In this document: positions 9,336 through 18,991 of the stretch, in pieces
Numbering within the stretch: position 1 is the stretch's first letter
How the letters are laid out: each line of letters begins with the position of its first letter
Source of the DNA: Nitrosospira sp. Is2
GTDB lineage: Bacteria > Pseudomonadota > Gammaproteobacteria > Burkholderiales > Nitrosomonadaceae
Reading direction: 5' to 3'
Length of the DNA: 64,000 nt
NCBI RefSeq assembly: GCF_033095785.1
Contig: NZ_CP137134.1
Location: forward strand, 1,736,001 to 1,800,000
The notes under the pieces: model-generated
What the model saw: the letters and a program-made list of their open reading frames with translations, nothing else
What the model was told of the DNA's origin: nothing
The model's database searches: none
Position numbers and translations under genes: made by a program

Positions 9336-11177
9336 TCAATGCCCTTCGTAAAGCCTGTCGATTTCGCCTTTGTAGTATTGCAGCACGTACCCTCGCCGCA
9401 GTTTTAGGGTCGGCGTCAGCATACCATTCTCCACCGTCCATGGCTCCTGCGCCAGCGCTACCCGGTATAGTCGGGCGTAGCCAGGGAATTCTTTTATCTG
9501 CTGGCCGATGCGTTGCACCAGGATTTCCTCAAGCTTTTGATTCCTTGAAAGCCGATGCCAGTCAGGATTAAGGTTATATTGGGCCGCAACACTTTCCCAA
9601 TGGCGGGAGTTCAGCACTACCAGCGCACCCAGATACGAACGGCCTTCCCCGACCAGCATTACCTGCTCGAATAGGGGGTCGCGCAGGATGGCGGCTTCCA
9701 TATCCGCCGGCGGGACTTTTTCTCCCGTAGACATGACGATGATTTCCTTGAGACGTCCGGTTATTGTTACGCGACCATGTTCATCGATACGCGCGATATC
9801 TCCGGAATTCAGCCACCCGTCCGGCGATAATATCGCCCGGGTAGCCTCAGGGTTGTTCCAGTACCCCAGCATTACATTCTGGCCACGGATCAGCAAGGCA
9901 TCATGCTCACCCAGTTTTACTTCAACTCCGGGAATTGGTCGCCCCACGCTGGTGGGAACATTGTCTTCGGTGGTGTTGGCGCATACTACCGGGCTGGTTT
10001 CAGTCATGCCGTAGCCTTGCAGGACCGGCAGTCCCAGACCGATAAAGATCCTTGCAACATCGCTCGGCAGTGCCGCACCGCCGCTCATCACTTCGCGAAG
10101 CCGGCCGCCGAGCTTGGCCATTATTTTCTTTGCTACCAGGCGTTCCAGTATTGGCCACAGCAGGTGAGAGATGCGCCATGGAGCGCGTCCTTGCTGGTAC
10201 TCGAAGCGGCTATAGCCGATCTCAACCGCCAAATAAAACAGTTTTCTGCTCGACGCCGAGCTCTCCGCCAGCTTTGCACGAATTCCGGCGTAGATACGCT
10301 CGTAGATCCGCGGCACTGAAATCAGAAGAGTAGGCCGGATAGTCAGCAAGTCCTCCTGCAATTGGTGAACTGAACGGGCATGGGCCACCGTTGCGCCGCC
10401 CATCATCGGGGCATAATACCCGCCGGTACGCTCAAAAGTATGAGATAGGGGCAGGAACGAAAGCAGGAGATCATCCTGCCTGATGTGCACAACTTGCAGG
10501 CAACTGTAAGCATTGGTAAGGATATTATTATGGCTCAGCATTACGCCCTTGGGCCGGCCGGAAGTACCAGATGTATATATGATCGTCGCCAGCTGATGCG
10601 GATCACGTTGGGCATGATTCGCCTGGCCAGCGTCCTCAGGCGATCTTTCGACTAATTGGTCCGGCAACCAGTCATGCAGCGCAAGTACGAGATCATCTTC
10701 GACTTTTCTTTCGCTTCCCTGGATGGTAATGACGCGCACAAGCTCAGTCAGCTGACCCCTTACCTCGTAAAACGCATCCCATTGCGCCCGGTCTTCCAGT
10801 AACAGTACCTTGACAGCTGCATCACAAAGGATATGTGCGGCGTTATCCGGCCTGTCGGCTGTGTAAAGCGGGACGACCACGAGCCCCAGTCGCAGAGCGG
10901 CATGCTCGAAAGTGACCCATTCCGGGCAATTTCGCAACATCACCGCGACGCGGTCCCCAGCGGAAAGGTTTTCCTGCGCTAGAGCCTGTTGCCAGTGCGC
11001 GATCCGTTCATCCATTTGCGCCCAGGTGAGGTCGCGCCATTTTCCAGTCGAACGGTCGTAGTCCCGATAAGCCACCATCTGGGGCGACCGGCGCACCCGC
11101 TCGCGGAACAGGCCATCAAGGGTGGCGGCGGTCTCGACCCGGATGACGTCGGCACGGTCGTCGTGAGTTGGCTGCAT
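9336..11177 (-). CDS. Long-chain fatty-acid--CoA ligase (AMP-forming)
   Basis: A 613-residue adenylate-forming enzyme of the FAA1/AMP-dependent synthetase group. The P-loop-like IIYTSGTSGRPKG (near residue 205), GYGMTETSPVV (A5 motif), NSGDIARID (A7/A8) and GRLKEIIVMSTGEKVPP (A8-A10 with the conserved Lys region) are all present. It activates long-chain fatty acids at the membrane to acyl-CoA and so feeds the adjacent beta-oxidation enzymes. It is 158 bases from the thioesterase-side neighbour's start and 75 bases from the acyl-CoA dehydrogenase, same strand throughout. Confidence 0.9.
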   Translation of the reverse strand: MQPTHDDRADVIRVETAATLDGLFRERVRRSPQMVAYRDYDRSTGKWRDLTWAQMDERIAHWQQALAQENLSAGDRVAVMLRNCPEWVTFEHAALRLGLVVVPLYTADRPDNAAHILCDAAVKVLLLEDRAQWDAFYEVRGQLTELVRVITIQGSERKVEDDLVLALHDWLPDQLVERSPEDAGQANHAQRDPHQLATIIYTSGTSGRPKGVMLSHNNILTNAYSCLQVVHIRQDDLLLSFLPLSHTFERTGGYYAPMMGGATVAHARSVHQLQEDLLTIRPTLLISVPRIYERIYAGIRAKLAESSASSRKLFYLAVEIGYSRFEYQQGRAPWRISHLLWPILERLVAKKIMAKLGGRLREVMSGGAALPSDVARIFIGLGLPVLQGYGMTETSPVVCANTTEDNVPTSVGRPIPGVEVKLGEHDALLIRGQNVMLGYWNNPEATRAILSPDGWLNSGDIARIDEHGRVTITGRLKEIIVMSTGEKVPPADMEAAILRDPLFEQVMLVGEGRSYLGALVVLNSRHWESVAAQYNLNPDWHRLSRNQKLEEILVQRIGQQIKEFPGYARLYRVALAQEPWTVENGMLTPTLKLRRGYVLQYYKGEIDRLYEGH

Positions 11178-11251
11178 AATCGTTCCGTCTATTGTTGTTT
11201 TGATACTCGTGTGGAAGTCGCGCGGCGCTTCGTCATTTGTCCCTGCATTGC

Positions 11252-13624
11252 TCAGGCGTCCGCCGGCACCGGCGTAACTGCGGGAGCAGACTCGGGTGCA
11301 GGGGCTAACGTCGTGCCGAAATCGGGAGGAAAATCGTCGACCATAATGACTCGGCGCCGCAGCGATTTCATTCCCGCCATTAACTCCAGTTCATTAGCAG
11401 TAATGACTCGCTGCTTGAGCGCAGCGGAAATTCTTTCCTCGCCCTCGGCGGGTATGCGGCCGGTTTTGACCGCCGCCCTCAACTTCGCCTCCACCGCGTC
11501 GCACACCTCCGCGCACTGTAGCGCCTGTTCCAGGATGTTCAGCGGTTCGTCAGCGGAATCGGGTATAAAGATGCCCTCCGTCAGCCGGTCGCGCGCCTCG
11601 CTTGGGGAAAGCATCAGCTTTGCCACTTCATGGCTCAGTTTATCCGATGGTGGTGAGAATGCAGCCCCTAGGGGAAAGACCATGAACCGCAGAAGGCGGG
11701 CGGCGATAGCGCTCCCGGGGAAGTTATCCAGCAAGCCCTCGAATGCCTGTTGCATGCGGTAGAGCGCATCCTGGATCGACCAGTGCATCAATGGTAAATC
11801 GGCTGCGGGGCGGCCATCGTCTTCGAAGCGTTTCAGGGCAGCCGAGCATAAATAAAGCATGCTGAGAATATCGCCGAGGCGGGCAGATATTCTCTCTTTT
11901 CGTTTTAGCGCACCGCCCAGAGTCAGCAACGATATATCGGCGAGAAAAGCAAAAGCTGCCGAGAACCGGGTCAATTGACTGTAATAACGTTGCGTTTCGG
12001 GAGCCACACTGCCGGGAGCGCTTGCAAGCGTCCCACCGGTCAGCCCATGGAGGAAAGTACGCACACCATTGCTAAGCGTGTATGCCGCGTGGCCCGCCAG
12101 CGCTTTGTCGAAATTCTTGGAAGCGCGCACCGCGTTGCTGTCGTTCGCCGCGCCGATTTCCTTCAAGAGGTAAGGGTGACAACGTATTGCACCCTGGCCG
12201 AAAATGATCATATTGCGGGTGAGGATGTTCGCCCCCTCCACCGTTATGCTGACGGGGATTTGCTGATAGTTCCGCCCCAGGTAGTTGCTGGGTCCCAGGC
12301 AGATTCCCTTTCCCCCGTGCACATCCATCGCGTCGTTTATTGCCTGACGTCCGCGCTCGGTCAGATGGTATTTGACGATGGCCGAAATCACCGAAGGTTT
12401 TTCGCCCAGATCCACGGCTCCTGCTGTCATTACCCGTGCCGCATTCATTATGTAGGTGTTGCCGCCGATTCGGCTCAGCGCTTCTTCCACGCCTTCAAAG
12501 CGTCCGATCGGCGTCTTGAACTGCACCCGTACTCTGCCATACGCTCCGCTGGTGCGGGCAGCTAGCTTGGCCGCGCCGGTGCTGGTCGCGGGCAGCGATA
12601 TCGACCGGCCCACTGCCAGGCAATTTACCAGCATGCGCCAGCCGTACCCCACCCCGTTACGCCCGCCGATCACCCAGTCCAGCGGGATGAAAACGTCCTT
12701 TCCGGAATTGGGACCATTCTGAAACGCGGCATCAAGCGGAAAGTGGCGGCGTCCGATCTTGATGCCAGGCGTATCTGTCGGAATGAGGGCCAGTGTAATG
12801 CCGAGGTCTTCCGGTCCGTCCAGCAGGCCTTCCGGATCGCGCAGCTTGAACGCAAGCCCGAGAAGCGTCGCCACAGGTCCCAAGGTAATGTAGCGTTTCT
12901 CCCAGGTGACGCGTATGCCGAGCACATGCTCGTCGCCGTTGAATTGGCCATAGCAGACGATGCCCGTATCCGGAATCGCGCCAGCGTCCGATCCCGCTTC
13001 CGGTCCGGTCAGGGCAAAACAGGGAACTTCCAGTCCCTGGGCCAGCCGTGGCAGATAATGATCTTTTTGCTCGTCCGTTCCGTACTGCAGCAGCAGCTCG
13101 GATGGTCCCAGTGAGTTCGGTACCATCACCGTGACTGCCGCTGTGCCGCTGCGCGAGCTGATCTTCATGACCACTTCCGAATGTGCCAGCGCGGAAAAAC
13201 CTTGACCACCATATTTTTTCGGGATAATCATGCCGAAAAAACCGTTGGCCTTGATGAATTGCCACACGTGTGGGGGCAGATCATGCAACTCGCGCGTAAT
13301 GGTCCATTCGTCGAGCATGCGGCACAACTCTTCAACCGGTCCGGCAAGAAAAGCCTTTTCCTGGGGGCTGAGTTTGGGCTTCGGGTAAGCGAGCAGTTTG
13401 TACCAGTTCGGACTTCCGCTGAACAGCTCCCCTTCCCACCATATGGTTCCTGCATCCAGCGCTTCCTGCTCGGTTTGAGATACCTGGGGCAGGATCTTGC
13501 GAAAAATCTTGAGCAACCGGTCAGAAATCAGCGCACGCCGCACGGGGGGAGCGAAAAGAATGACGCCGACAATCAGGAGCAGCGTCAGAAACAAAGAAGA
13601 GCTCAAGATAATTTCCCTGCGCAA
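11252..13624 (-). CDS. fadE: Acyl-CoA dehydrogenase, FadE type
   Basis: About 790 residues, close to the 814 of E. coli FadE. One membrane segment (residues about 8-28) precedes the acyl-CoA dehydrogenase N, middle and C domains: CFALTGPEAGSDAG is the FAD/acyl binding middle-domain motif, DVHGGKGIC and VEGANILTR lie in the C domain, the latter carrying the likely catalytic Glu. It performs the first, FAD-dependent step of beta-oxidation. The start is uncertain: TTG 13624 opens the frame, but TTG 13606 has AGGGA seven bases upstream and gives a better signal. First gene of the block. Confidence 0.9.
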   Translation of the reverse strand: MRREIILSSSLFLTLLLIVGVILFAPPVRRALISDRLLKIFRKILPQVSQTEQEALDAGTIWWEGELFSGSPNWYKLLAYPKPKLSPQEKAFLAGPVEELCRMLDEWTITRELHDLPPHVWQFIKANGFFGMIIPKKYGGQGFSALAHSEVVMKISSRSGTAAVTVMVPNSLGPSELLLQYGTDEQKDHYLPRLAQGLEVPCFALTGPEAGSDAGAIPDTGIVCYGQFNGDEHVLGIRVTWEKRYITLGPVATLLGLAFKLRDPEGLLDGPEDLGITLALIPTDTPGIKIGRRHFPLDAAFQNGPNSGKDVFIPLDWVIGGRNGVGYGWRMLVNCLAVGRSISLPATSTGAAKLAARTSGAYGRVRVQFKTPIGRFEGVEEALSRIGGNTYIMNAARVMTAGAVDLGEKPSVISAIVKYHLTERGRQAINDAMDVHGGKGICLGPSNYLGRNYQQIPVSITVEGANILTRNMIIFGQGAIRCHPYLLKEIGAANDSNAVRASKNFDKALAGHAAYTLSNGVRTFLHGLTGGTLASAPGSVAPETQRYYSQLTRFSAAFAFLADISLLTLGGALKRKERISARLGDILSMLYLCSAALKRFEDDGRPAADLPLMHWSIQDALYRMQQAFEGLLDNFPGSAIAARLLRFMVFPLGAAFSPPSDKLSHEVAKLMLSPSEARDRLTEGIFIPDSADEPLNILEQALQCAEVCDAVEAKLRAAVKTGRIPAEGEERISAALKQRVITANELELMAGMKSLRRRVIMVDDFPPDFGTTLAPAPESAPAVTPVPADA

Positions 13625-13729
13625 ATTTGCGTGGCTAACACCGCATTGCCTTATTGATCAGTTGTTCGCTGTAGCAGCCGCGCATTGGGAAAAATGCTGA
13701 ATAGGTCCCGGCATGCCCCGAAAACTTAT

Positions 13730-14065
13730 TTAACGGCCTCGTAAACTCATCTTATTGTCCACTTTCTTGATGCCTTCCACCATCCACGTGAGCATATTTA
13801 CACGGTCCATCTGTGACTGATTGTCAACCGCACCGCTAAGCATAACCGTTCCATTATCCGCTTCGACCCCGATGTCCAGATGCCTGACCTCGGGGTCGGC
13901 CTTCAATGCGGATTTGATGGTGCTGGCGAGCGTATTGTCGTCCACTTGCGCCTTCTCTGGAGGCGTCTTCCACGACTCGTGCACCTTCTCCTCGGATTTT
14001 CCGCAAGCCGCGACCGATAAGGCGGCGATGAGGATCAGAGTCACTAATCCGAGTCTATCGTTCAT
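13730..14065 (-). CDS. BON-domain lipoprotein
   Basis: A 111-residue protein with a signal peptide ending in a lipobox-like AACGK (Cys21) and a single BON domain (residues about 42-111: TLASTIKSALKADPEVRHLDIGVEAD, then GTVMLSGAVDNQSQMDRV). BON domains bind phospholipid or envelope ligands; OsmY and DolP are known members. The product should sit in the periplasm attached to the outer membrane and support envelope integrity. The gene stands alone between fadE and miaA, on the same strand as both. Confidence 0.8.
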   Translation of the reverse strand: MNDRLGLVTLILIAALSVAACGKSEEKVHESWKTPPEKAQVDDNTLASTIKSALKADPEVRHLDIGVEADNGTVMLSGAVDNQSQMDRVNMLTWMVEGIKKVDNKMSLRGR

Positions 14066-14115
14066 CTTTTTCCCCCATCAGAATTGTTAAAACACAACCG
14101 AGCCCATCAGTGCAA

Positions 14116-15105
14116 TTATGAAACCATGGCGGCTTTTAGGCCAGCGTTCAAGAGATGCTCGCATACCTGTTCGGTCAGATTTTCGGCTATGCAGTCGAAT
14201 TCGCGTATGCCGGTCATTGCGCGAAGCCAGGTGAGCTGACGCTTAGCCAATTGCCGCGTGGCCGCCAACGCTTTTTCCCGGGCTGTTACGGCATCGATTT
14301 TTTTGTCGAGATACATCAGCATTTGCCGGTAACCCACGCAGCGCATCGAAGGGCTTCCCTCGTTGAGATAGAATTTATCACGGATCGCGTTTACCTCATC
14401 GATCAATCCCAGCTTGAGCATTTCATCAAACCGCCGGGCGATGCGTTGATGTAGCGCCGCACGGTCGGCGGGGATAAGCCCTATCCTGATCACATGATAG
14501 GGAAAATGAACAGTTTTGGGTTTCTGAAGGATTTCAGACATGGGTCGGTCGGTAAGGTAGCATACCTCCAGTGCGCGTTGTATACGCTGGCTGTCGCTAG
14601 GCTTGATGCGCGCCGCGCTGGCCGGGTCAAGCAAAGCCAGCTCCTGATGCATCCTGGGCCAGCCTTTTTCTCCAGCTTTGGCTTCGATGGCTGCGCGTAA
14701 GCTGCTGTTAGCGGACGGGAGCGGCGAGAGACCGTCCAGCAGTGTCTTGAAATAGAGCATGGTGCCGCCGGCAAGTAACGGAATATTGCCGCGTTCAGTA
14801 ATTTCGCCCATTGCGCGCAGCGCATCATCGAGAAATTGCGCAGCGGAATAGCACTCGTTCGGATCGATCAAGTTGATAAGATGGTGCGGGACCACGGCCA
14901 GCGACCTCCAGCCGGGCTTGGCCGTGCCGATATCCATGTGCCGATAGACTTGCGCGGAATCCACGCTCACGATTTCCACCGGCAGCAACCGCGCGATTGC
15001 CACAGCGACATGGCTTTTTCCGCTTGCGGTGGGTCCCATCAAAAAAATCGCGGGTGGATGATCCGATAACTCCGGTCGTTGGATTTTTGGGCTTTGCTCT
15101 GTCAT
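14116..15105 (-). CDS. miaA: tRNA dimethylallyltransferase MiaA
   Basis: A 329-residue protein with the Walker A motif MGPTASGKSHVA (residues 23-34), DSAQVYRHMDIGTAKP, and SQRIQRALEV plus RQLAKRQLTWLR near the C-terminus, all standard MiaA features. It transfers a dimethylallyl group to A37 of tRNAs reading UNN codons. Length is slightly above the usual 310-316 because of an extra N-terminal 12-15 residues. The common neighbours mutL and hfq are absent here; it is divergent from the DAHP synthase gene at 15317. Confidence 0.95.
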   Translation of the reverse strand: MTEQSPKIQRPELSDHPPAIFLMGPTASGKSHVAVAIARLLPVEIVSVDSAQVYRHMDIGTAKPGWRSLAVVPHHLINLIDPNECYSAAQFLDDALRAMGEITERGNIPLLAGGTMLYFKTLLDGLSPLPSANSSLRAAIEAKAGEKGWPRMHQELALLDPASAARIKPSDSQRIQRALEVCYLTDRPMSEILQKPKTVHFPYHVIRIGLIPADRAALHQRIARRFDEMLKLGLIDEVNAIRDKFYLNEGSPSMRCVGYRQMLMYLDKKIDAVTAREKALAATRQLAKRQLTWLRAMTGIREFDCIAENLTEQVCEHLLNAGLKAAMVS

Positions 15106-15316
15106 GAGTAGGGCGAAGGCGCTGTCCGGATTGAGTGCCCGGTTTATTTATTTCTTGAAACTTTGGACTGTCGAGAGACACGCCTTATACGTCATCAAGT
15201 CATTAAACGCCCGAAGCGAGGAAATGGCAAGTGCCGGTTTTTTCGTTTAGAATCGCGTATTTCCGCCCCGTCGTGCTTTCCCGCGCCGGCTTATCAACAT
15301 TTTCTTTCCTCCTTCC

Positions 15317-16435
15317 ATGATCCTCGTTTTAAGTCCGGACACCCGGCCTGAAAGTTCCGAGTATAAGCAGTTGCTGACGCATCTCGCCAACCTGCCGGGT
15401 ATTTCCACGCGTGTGCACACCGAAGTCGGCAGTGAGCAAACGCTTACAGAGGTATATTTGATTGGAAATACCAAACCGCTGCCGATCGAGGACATGCAAA
15501 GCCTCCCCTGCGTCGAGCGGGTCGTCAGGATTTCTGAGGAATATCGCGTTCTTGGCCGGCACAAGAATGATAACAGAGCCACTTACTTCGACTATAACGG
15601 CGTGCGTTTCGGGCAGGATACACTGAACATTTTTGCCGGATTATGCGCCGTGGATACGTTGGAGCATGTCGAGTTGATGATGCAGGCACTGCGCGATAAC
15701 GGACAGATATGTACCCGCATGGGCGCGTATAAGCCGCGCACCAGCCCGTACTCGTTTCAAGGACACGGCAAGGCTTGTCTGCCTTATGTATTTGAGCTGG
15801 CGGGCAAGTACGGGATCAAGGTGATTGCCATGGAAATCACCCACGAATCCCATCTCGAGGAGATTTGCGAGGCGCTTTATGTGACCGGCAACCCCACCGG
15901 TATCATGCTGCAGATCGGCACGCGCAACACGCAAAATTTCGAACTGCTCAAAATCGTGGGTCGCCAGCAGGAGTTCCCGGTATTGATCAAGCGCGGTTTC
16001 GGCATAACCCTGGATGAGTCACTCAACGCCGCGGAATATCTGGCTTCCGAAGGAAATCGTAAAGTCGTCTTTGGTCTGCGCGGCATGAAAACCAATATGG
16101 GCGATCCTCATCGCAATTTCGTTGACTTTGCCCATGTGCCCGTGGTGAAGCGTTTGACCCGGATGCCGGTTTGCATTGATCCATCTCATTCGGTGGGTCT
16201 GCGGGCGACGTCTCCGGATGGCATACTCGATATTATGCATGCGACTGCCCAAGGCATTATTGCCGGCGCCAATATGGTCTTGGTGGATTTCCACCCGGTT
16301 CCCGGCAAGGCGCTCGTGGATGGACCTCAAGCGCTGCTAATCAAAGAGCTCCCGCTTTTTCTGGAAGACGTTCGCATCGCTCGCCAGGCTTACGAGCAAC
16401 GTGCCGCTCTGGCTGAACATTATCGTGATGCGTAG
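15317..16435 (+). CDS. DAHP synthase-like protein, type I-beta
   Basis: A 372-residue protein with an N-terminal ferredoxin-like regulatory-type domain (residues about 1-80) and a TIM barrel of the DAHPS/KDO8P synthase type I-beta group. GAYKPRTSPYSFQG (137-150), LQIGTRNTQNFELL and CIDPSHSVG (286-294) are diagnostic. The expected metal ligands are Cys110, His291 and Asp335; the fourth position, normally Glu in an EVHP context, is Asp324 in VDFHP. The usual GPCSVE and ERG motifs read GLCAVD and GLRG. It probably condenses PEP and erythrose 4-phosphate at the head of the shikimate pathway, but it is divergent. Confidence 0.8.
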   Translation: MILVLSPDTRPESSEYKQLLTHLANLPGISTRVHTEVGSEQTLTEVYLIGNTKPLPIEDMQSLPCVERVVRISEEYRVLGRHKNDNRATYFDYNGVRFGQDTLNIFAGLCAVDTLEHVELMMQALRDNGQICTRMGAYKPRTSPYSFQGHGKACLPYVFELAGKYGIKVIAMEITHESHLEEICEALYVTGNPTGIMLQIGTRNTQNFELLKIVGRQQEFPVLIKRGFGITLDESLNAAEYLASEGNRKVVFGLRGMKTNMGDPHRNFVDFAHVPVVKRLTRMPVCIDPSHSVGLRATSPDGILDIMHATAQGIIAGANMVLVDFHPVPGKALVDGPQALLIKELPLFLEDVRIARQAYEQRAALAEHYRDA

Positions 16436-16512
16436 TCTTATTTTGTTTTATCGGTAAAACGGTAAAGTCGCGATCTTGCGATTATCTTCTCCGGGACAGG
16501 TGCCCGCCGTTC

Positions 16513-17505
16513 ATGCGCCTCAATAAGATTCGGTGTAGTGTTTTATTGCTTCTGTTCGTGTTTTCCGGATCCCTCCCGGCATCGACGACAAATGTTCGGG
16601 GGGATGTTACAGATGACGCCGCCGGACCGGCAGCGCGGACGGTTGCCCCGCTCGAATTGATTGACGATCGCGGGCGCGGTGTCCGTCTGAACCATTTCGC
16701 CAATCGTATTGTATCGCTCTCCCCGAATATTACGGAGCTGGTTTTCTCCGCCGGGGCCGGCAGCAAACTGGTGGGTGCCAGTCGTTACAGCGATTATCCC
16801 GAGGAGGCAAAAACAGTTCAGGAAATCGGGGATGCGTCCGGTCTGGACTTCGAAAGAATTCTCGCGCTAAAGCCTGATCTGGTGATTGCATGGCGCAGCG
16901 GTAACAGCGCCGCGGATATCGGCAAGCTCGAAAAACTGGGTCTCCCCGTATTCGCAGCCGAGGCAGTCCGGCTCGAGGATATTCCCCGTCTGCTGCGCGC
17001 AACCGGGAAGCTTGCGGGCACATCCTGGCTAGCCGAATCAGCGGCGAGGGCGTATGAAGAGGAATTGCAGCAGATTAAGCATCGTTATGACACGCATCAT
17101 AAAATAAGCGTGTTCCATTTAATCTGGGATCAACCGCTCATGACCACAAATGCCAACCATATGGCGAGCGATATCATCAATATATGTGGCGGCGTCAATA
17201 TGTTTGCGTCCGCGCCTTCCCTGACGCAAGCCGTGTCCGAGGAAGATCTTCTCGTGGCCGATCCTGACGCCATCATCAGCAGTACCTCGCTTGAACCCGC
17301 CGAAACTGGACTGCGCTCCCGATCGCAACGCTTCTCTCAAATGAGTGCCGTCAGAAACAATCATATATTTTTTGTGCACCCCGATCTCATCAATCGGCAG
17401 ACTGTTCGCACGCTGGTAGCCGCAAAAACGGTTTGCGCACAGCTGGAAAGCGTCCGGTCAGGTCGGGAAAAGGAACCGACCCGGCCTGTACCCGGAACTG
17501 GTTAG
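16513..17505 (+). CDS. BtuF-like periplasmic substrate-binding protein
   Basis: A 330-residue protein with a signal peptide (residues 1-24) and a single periplasmic-binding fold of the cobalamin/siderophore class. IVSLSPNITELVFSAGAGSKLVGAS begins the N lobe, YPEEAKTVQEIGD and LKPDLVIAW follow, and ADPDAIISS lies in the C lobe. Such proteins deliver cobalamin or ferric chelates to an ABC importer; BtuF of vitamin B12 uptake is the closest match by motif. No permease or ATPase gene adjoins it, so the partner must be elsewhere. The cobalamin-dependent metH in this window gives a possible use. Confidence 0.75.
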   Translation: MRLNKIRCSVLLLLFVFSGSLPASTTNVRGDVTDDAAGPAARTVAPLELIDDRGRGVRLNHFANRIVSLSPNITELVFSAGAGSKLVGASRYSDYPEEAKTVQEIGDASGLDFERILALKPDLVIAWRSGNSAADIGKLEKLGLPVFAAEAVRLEDIPRLLRATGKLAGTSWLAESAARAYEEELQQIKHRYDTHHKISVFHLIWDQPLMTTNANHMASDIINICGGVNMFASAPSLTQAVSEEDLLVADPDAIISSTSLEPAETGLRSRSQRFSQMSAVRNNHIFFVHPDLINRQTVRTLVAAKTVCAQLESVRSGREKEPTRPVPGTG

Positions 17506-17744
17506 TAGATTCCTTGTCATCTCTAGATCGGCTGAGTTCAAATGCCGCGGATGTGAAAAGGGGAGAGTTCACTTGAGTAAATATATGAATAGTCTAGAAT
17601 AACGGTCCAACGCGTTTTGCCGTGAATTAGCCCTACACGCGGGACTGCGAAGAGCCCCGCAAGGACGGGAGGCGTGCTCCGGGTGATGGACAGACCGGGC
17701 GCGACATTGTGCCTGAACTAAATGGTTTTTATGGAGAATGAACA

Positions 17745-18689
17745 ATGATCAAGGTATTGCTTGCGAATCCCCGCGGTTTCTGCGCCGGGGTGGACCGCGC
17801 GATTGAAATCGTCGAGCGGGCGCTGAGTATGCACGGAGCGCCGATCTATGTGCGCCACGAAGTGGTGCATAACCGGTTCGTCGTAGAGAATCTGGAGAAG
17901 AAAGGGGCGGTGTTCGTAGAAAACCTCGATGAAGTGCCGGTCGGCAGCATACTGATCTTCAGTGCGCACGGCGTATCCCACGAGGTGCGGCGCGAAGCGG
18001 AGGCGCAACAGTTTAAGGTATTCGATGCCACCTGCCCGCTGGTGACAAAAGTTCATATCGAAGTCGCGAAAATGCGCGAGCAGGGACGGGAAATCATCAT
18101 GATTGGTCACGCCGGACATCCTGAGGTGGAAGGCACGATGGGACAGGCTGAAGGAGACGGGCCCTGTATGTATCTGGTGGAAACCGAAGAGGACGTCGAA
18201 AATTTGCAAGTGAAAGACCCGAGCCATCTGGCCTACGTTACCCAAACGACGTTGTCGGTGGACGACGCGACGCGCGTTATCAAGGCGCTGAAGAAGCGGT
18301 TTCCAAAAATTACCGGCCCAAAAAAGGACGATATTTGCTACGCGACGCAGAATCGGCAGGATGCCGTAAAAATGATGGTAAAGCAGTGCGATCTTGTCAT
18401 CGTAGTCGGCTCGCCTAATAGTTCCAATTCCAATCGCTTGTGCGAAGTTGCCAGAAATGCCGGGGTTGACGCATATATGATAGACCGGGCCGAACAACTG
18501 CTGGAGACGTGGCTGGAAGGAAAAGACCGGATCGGCATTACCGCTGGGGCTTCCGCACCGGAAGTGCTCGTGCAGGAGGTGATCGCGCGTCTCAGGCAGA
18601 TAGGAGCGGGGCAGGCTGGCAGGGAAGTCATGGTCGAAGAACTGAGCGGCGTGGTTGAGTCGGTAGTATTTCCGTTGCCTAAGAATTGA
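17745..18689 (+). CDS. ispH: 4-hydroxy-3-methylbut-2-enyl diphosphate reductase IspH
   Basis: A 314-residue iron-sulfur enzyme, last step of the MEP isoprenoid pathway. The three cluster Cys are in GFCAGVDRA (Cys12), DATCPLVTKVH (about Cys96) and DICYATQNRQ (about Cys197); GSPNSSNSNRL contacts the diphosphate. GGAG lies nine bases before the ATG. In many Betaproteobacteria an FKBP-type peptidyl-prolyl isomerase gene precedes ispH; here a 239-base gap holds no gene. Confidence 0.96.
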   Translation: MIKVLLANPRGFCAGVDRAIEIVERALSMHGAPIYVRHEVVHNRFVVENLEKKGAVFVENLDEVPVGSILIFSAHGVSHEVRREAEAQQFKVFDATCPLVTKVHIEVAKMREQGREIIMIGHAGHPEVEGTMGQAEGDGPCMYLVETEEDVENLQVKDPSHLAYVTQTTLSVDDATRVIKALKKRFPKITGPKKDDICYATQNRQDAVKMMVKQCDLVIVVGSPNSSNSNRLCEVARNAGVDAYMIDRAEQLLETWLEGKDRIGITAGASAPEVLVQEVIARLRQIGAGQAGREVMVEELSGVVESVVFPLPKN

Positions 18690-18991
18690 TCAGATGATTC
18701 TCACTGCTTCACCCCGGTAATATCCGAGCCTCAGCTGTTGTGGTTCGCCATCGGGTTTACAATCAACCGCTACCCGCTATAAAACTGGTCGCTGGCCTCT
18801 GCAATTGGGCTGCCTGATTGCAGCAGGGAGCCTCCATCAGATTTTTCCACCTCTGTCCCAGTAAAATCATGGGTCGAAGTTGCGGCAAATTGGAAACCGG
18901 CTGGGCTTTGGTCGCACGTCTGTTACGCGACCTGATCCGCATCCGAATTAATTAACTGTTCAATCGCCCTGGCAATAAGCCGTTGTAATCG
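18690..18991. other. 302-base gap without a gene
   Basis: The region between ispH and kdsC contains only short open frames on either strand, stop codons in all of them, and no clear hairpin-plus-T terminator. kdsD (arabinose 5-phosphate isomerase) usually stands here upstream of kdsC in related operons, but I find no remnant of it. I see nothing I can name. Confidence 0.5.
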
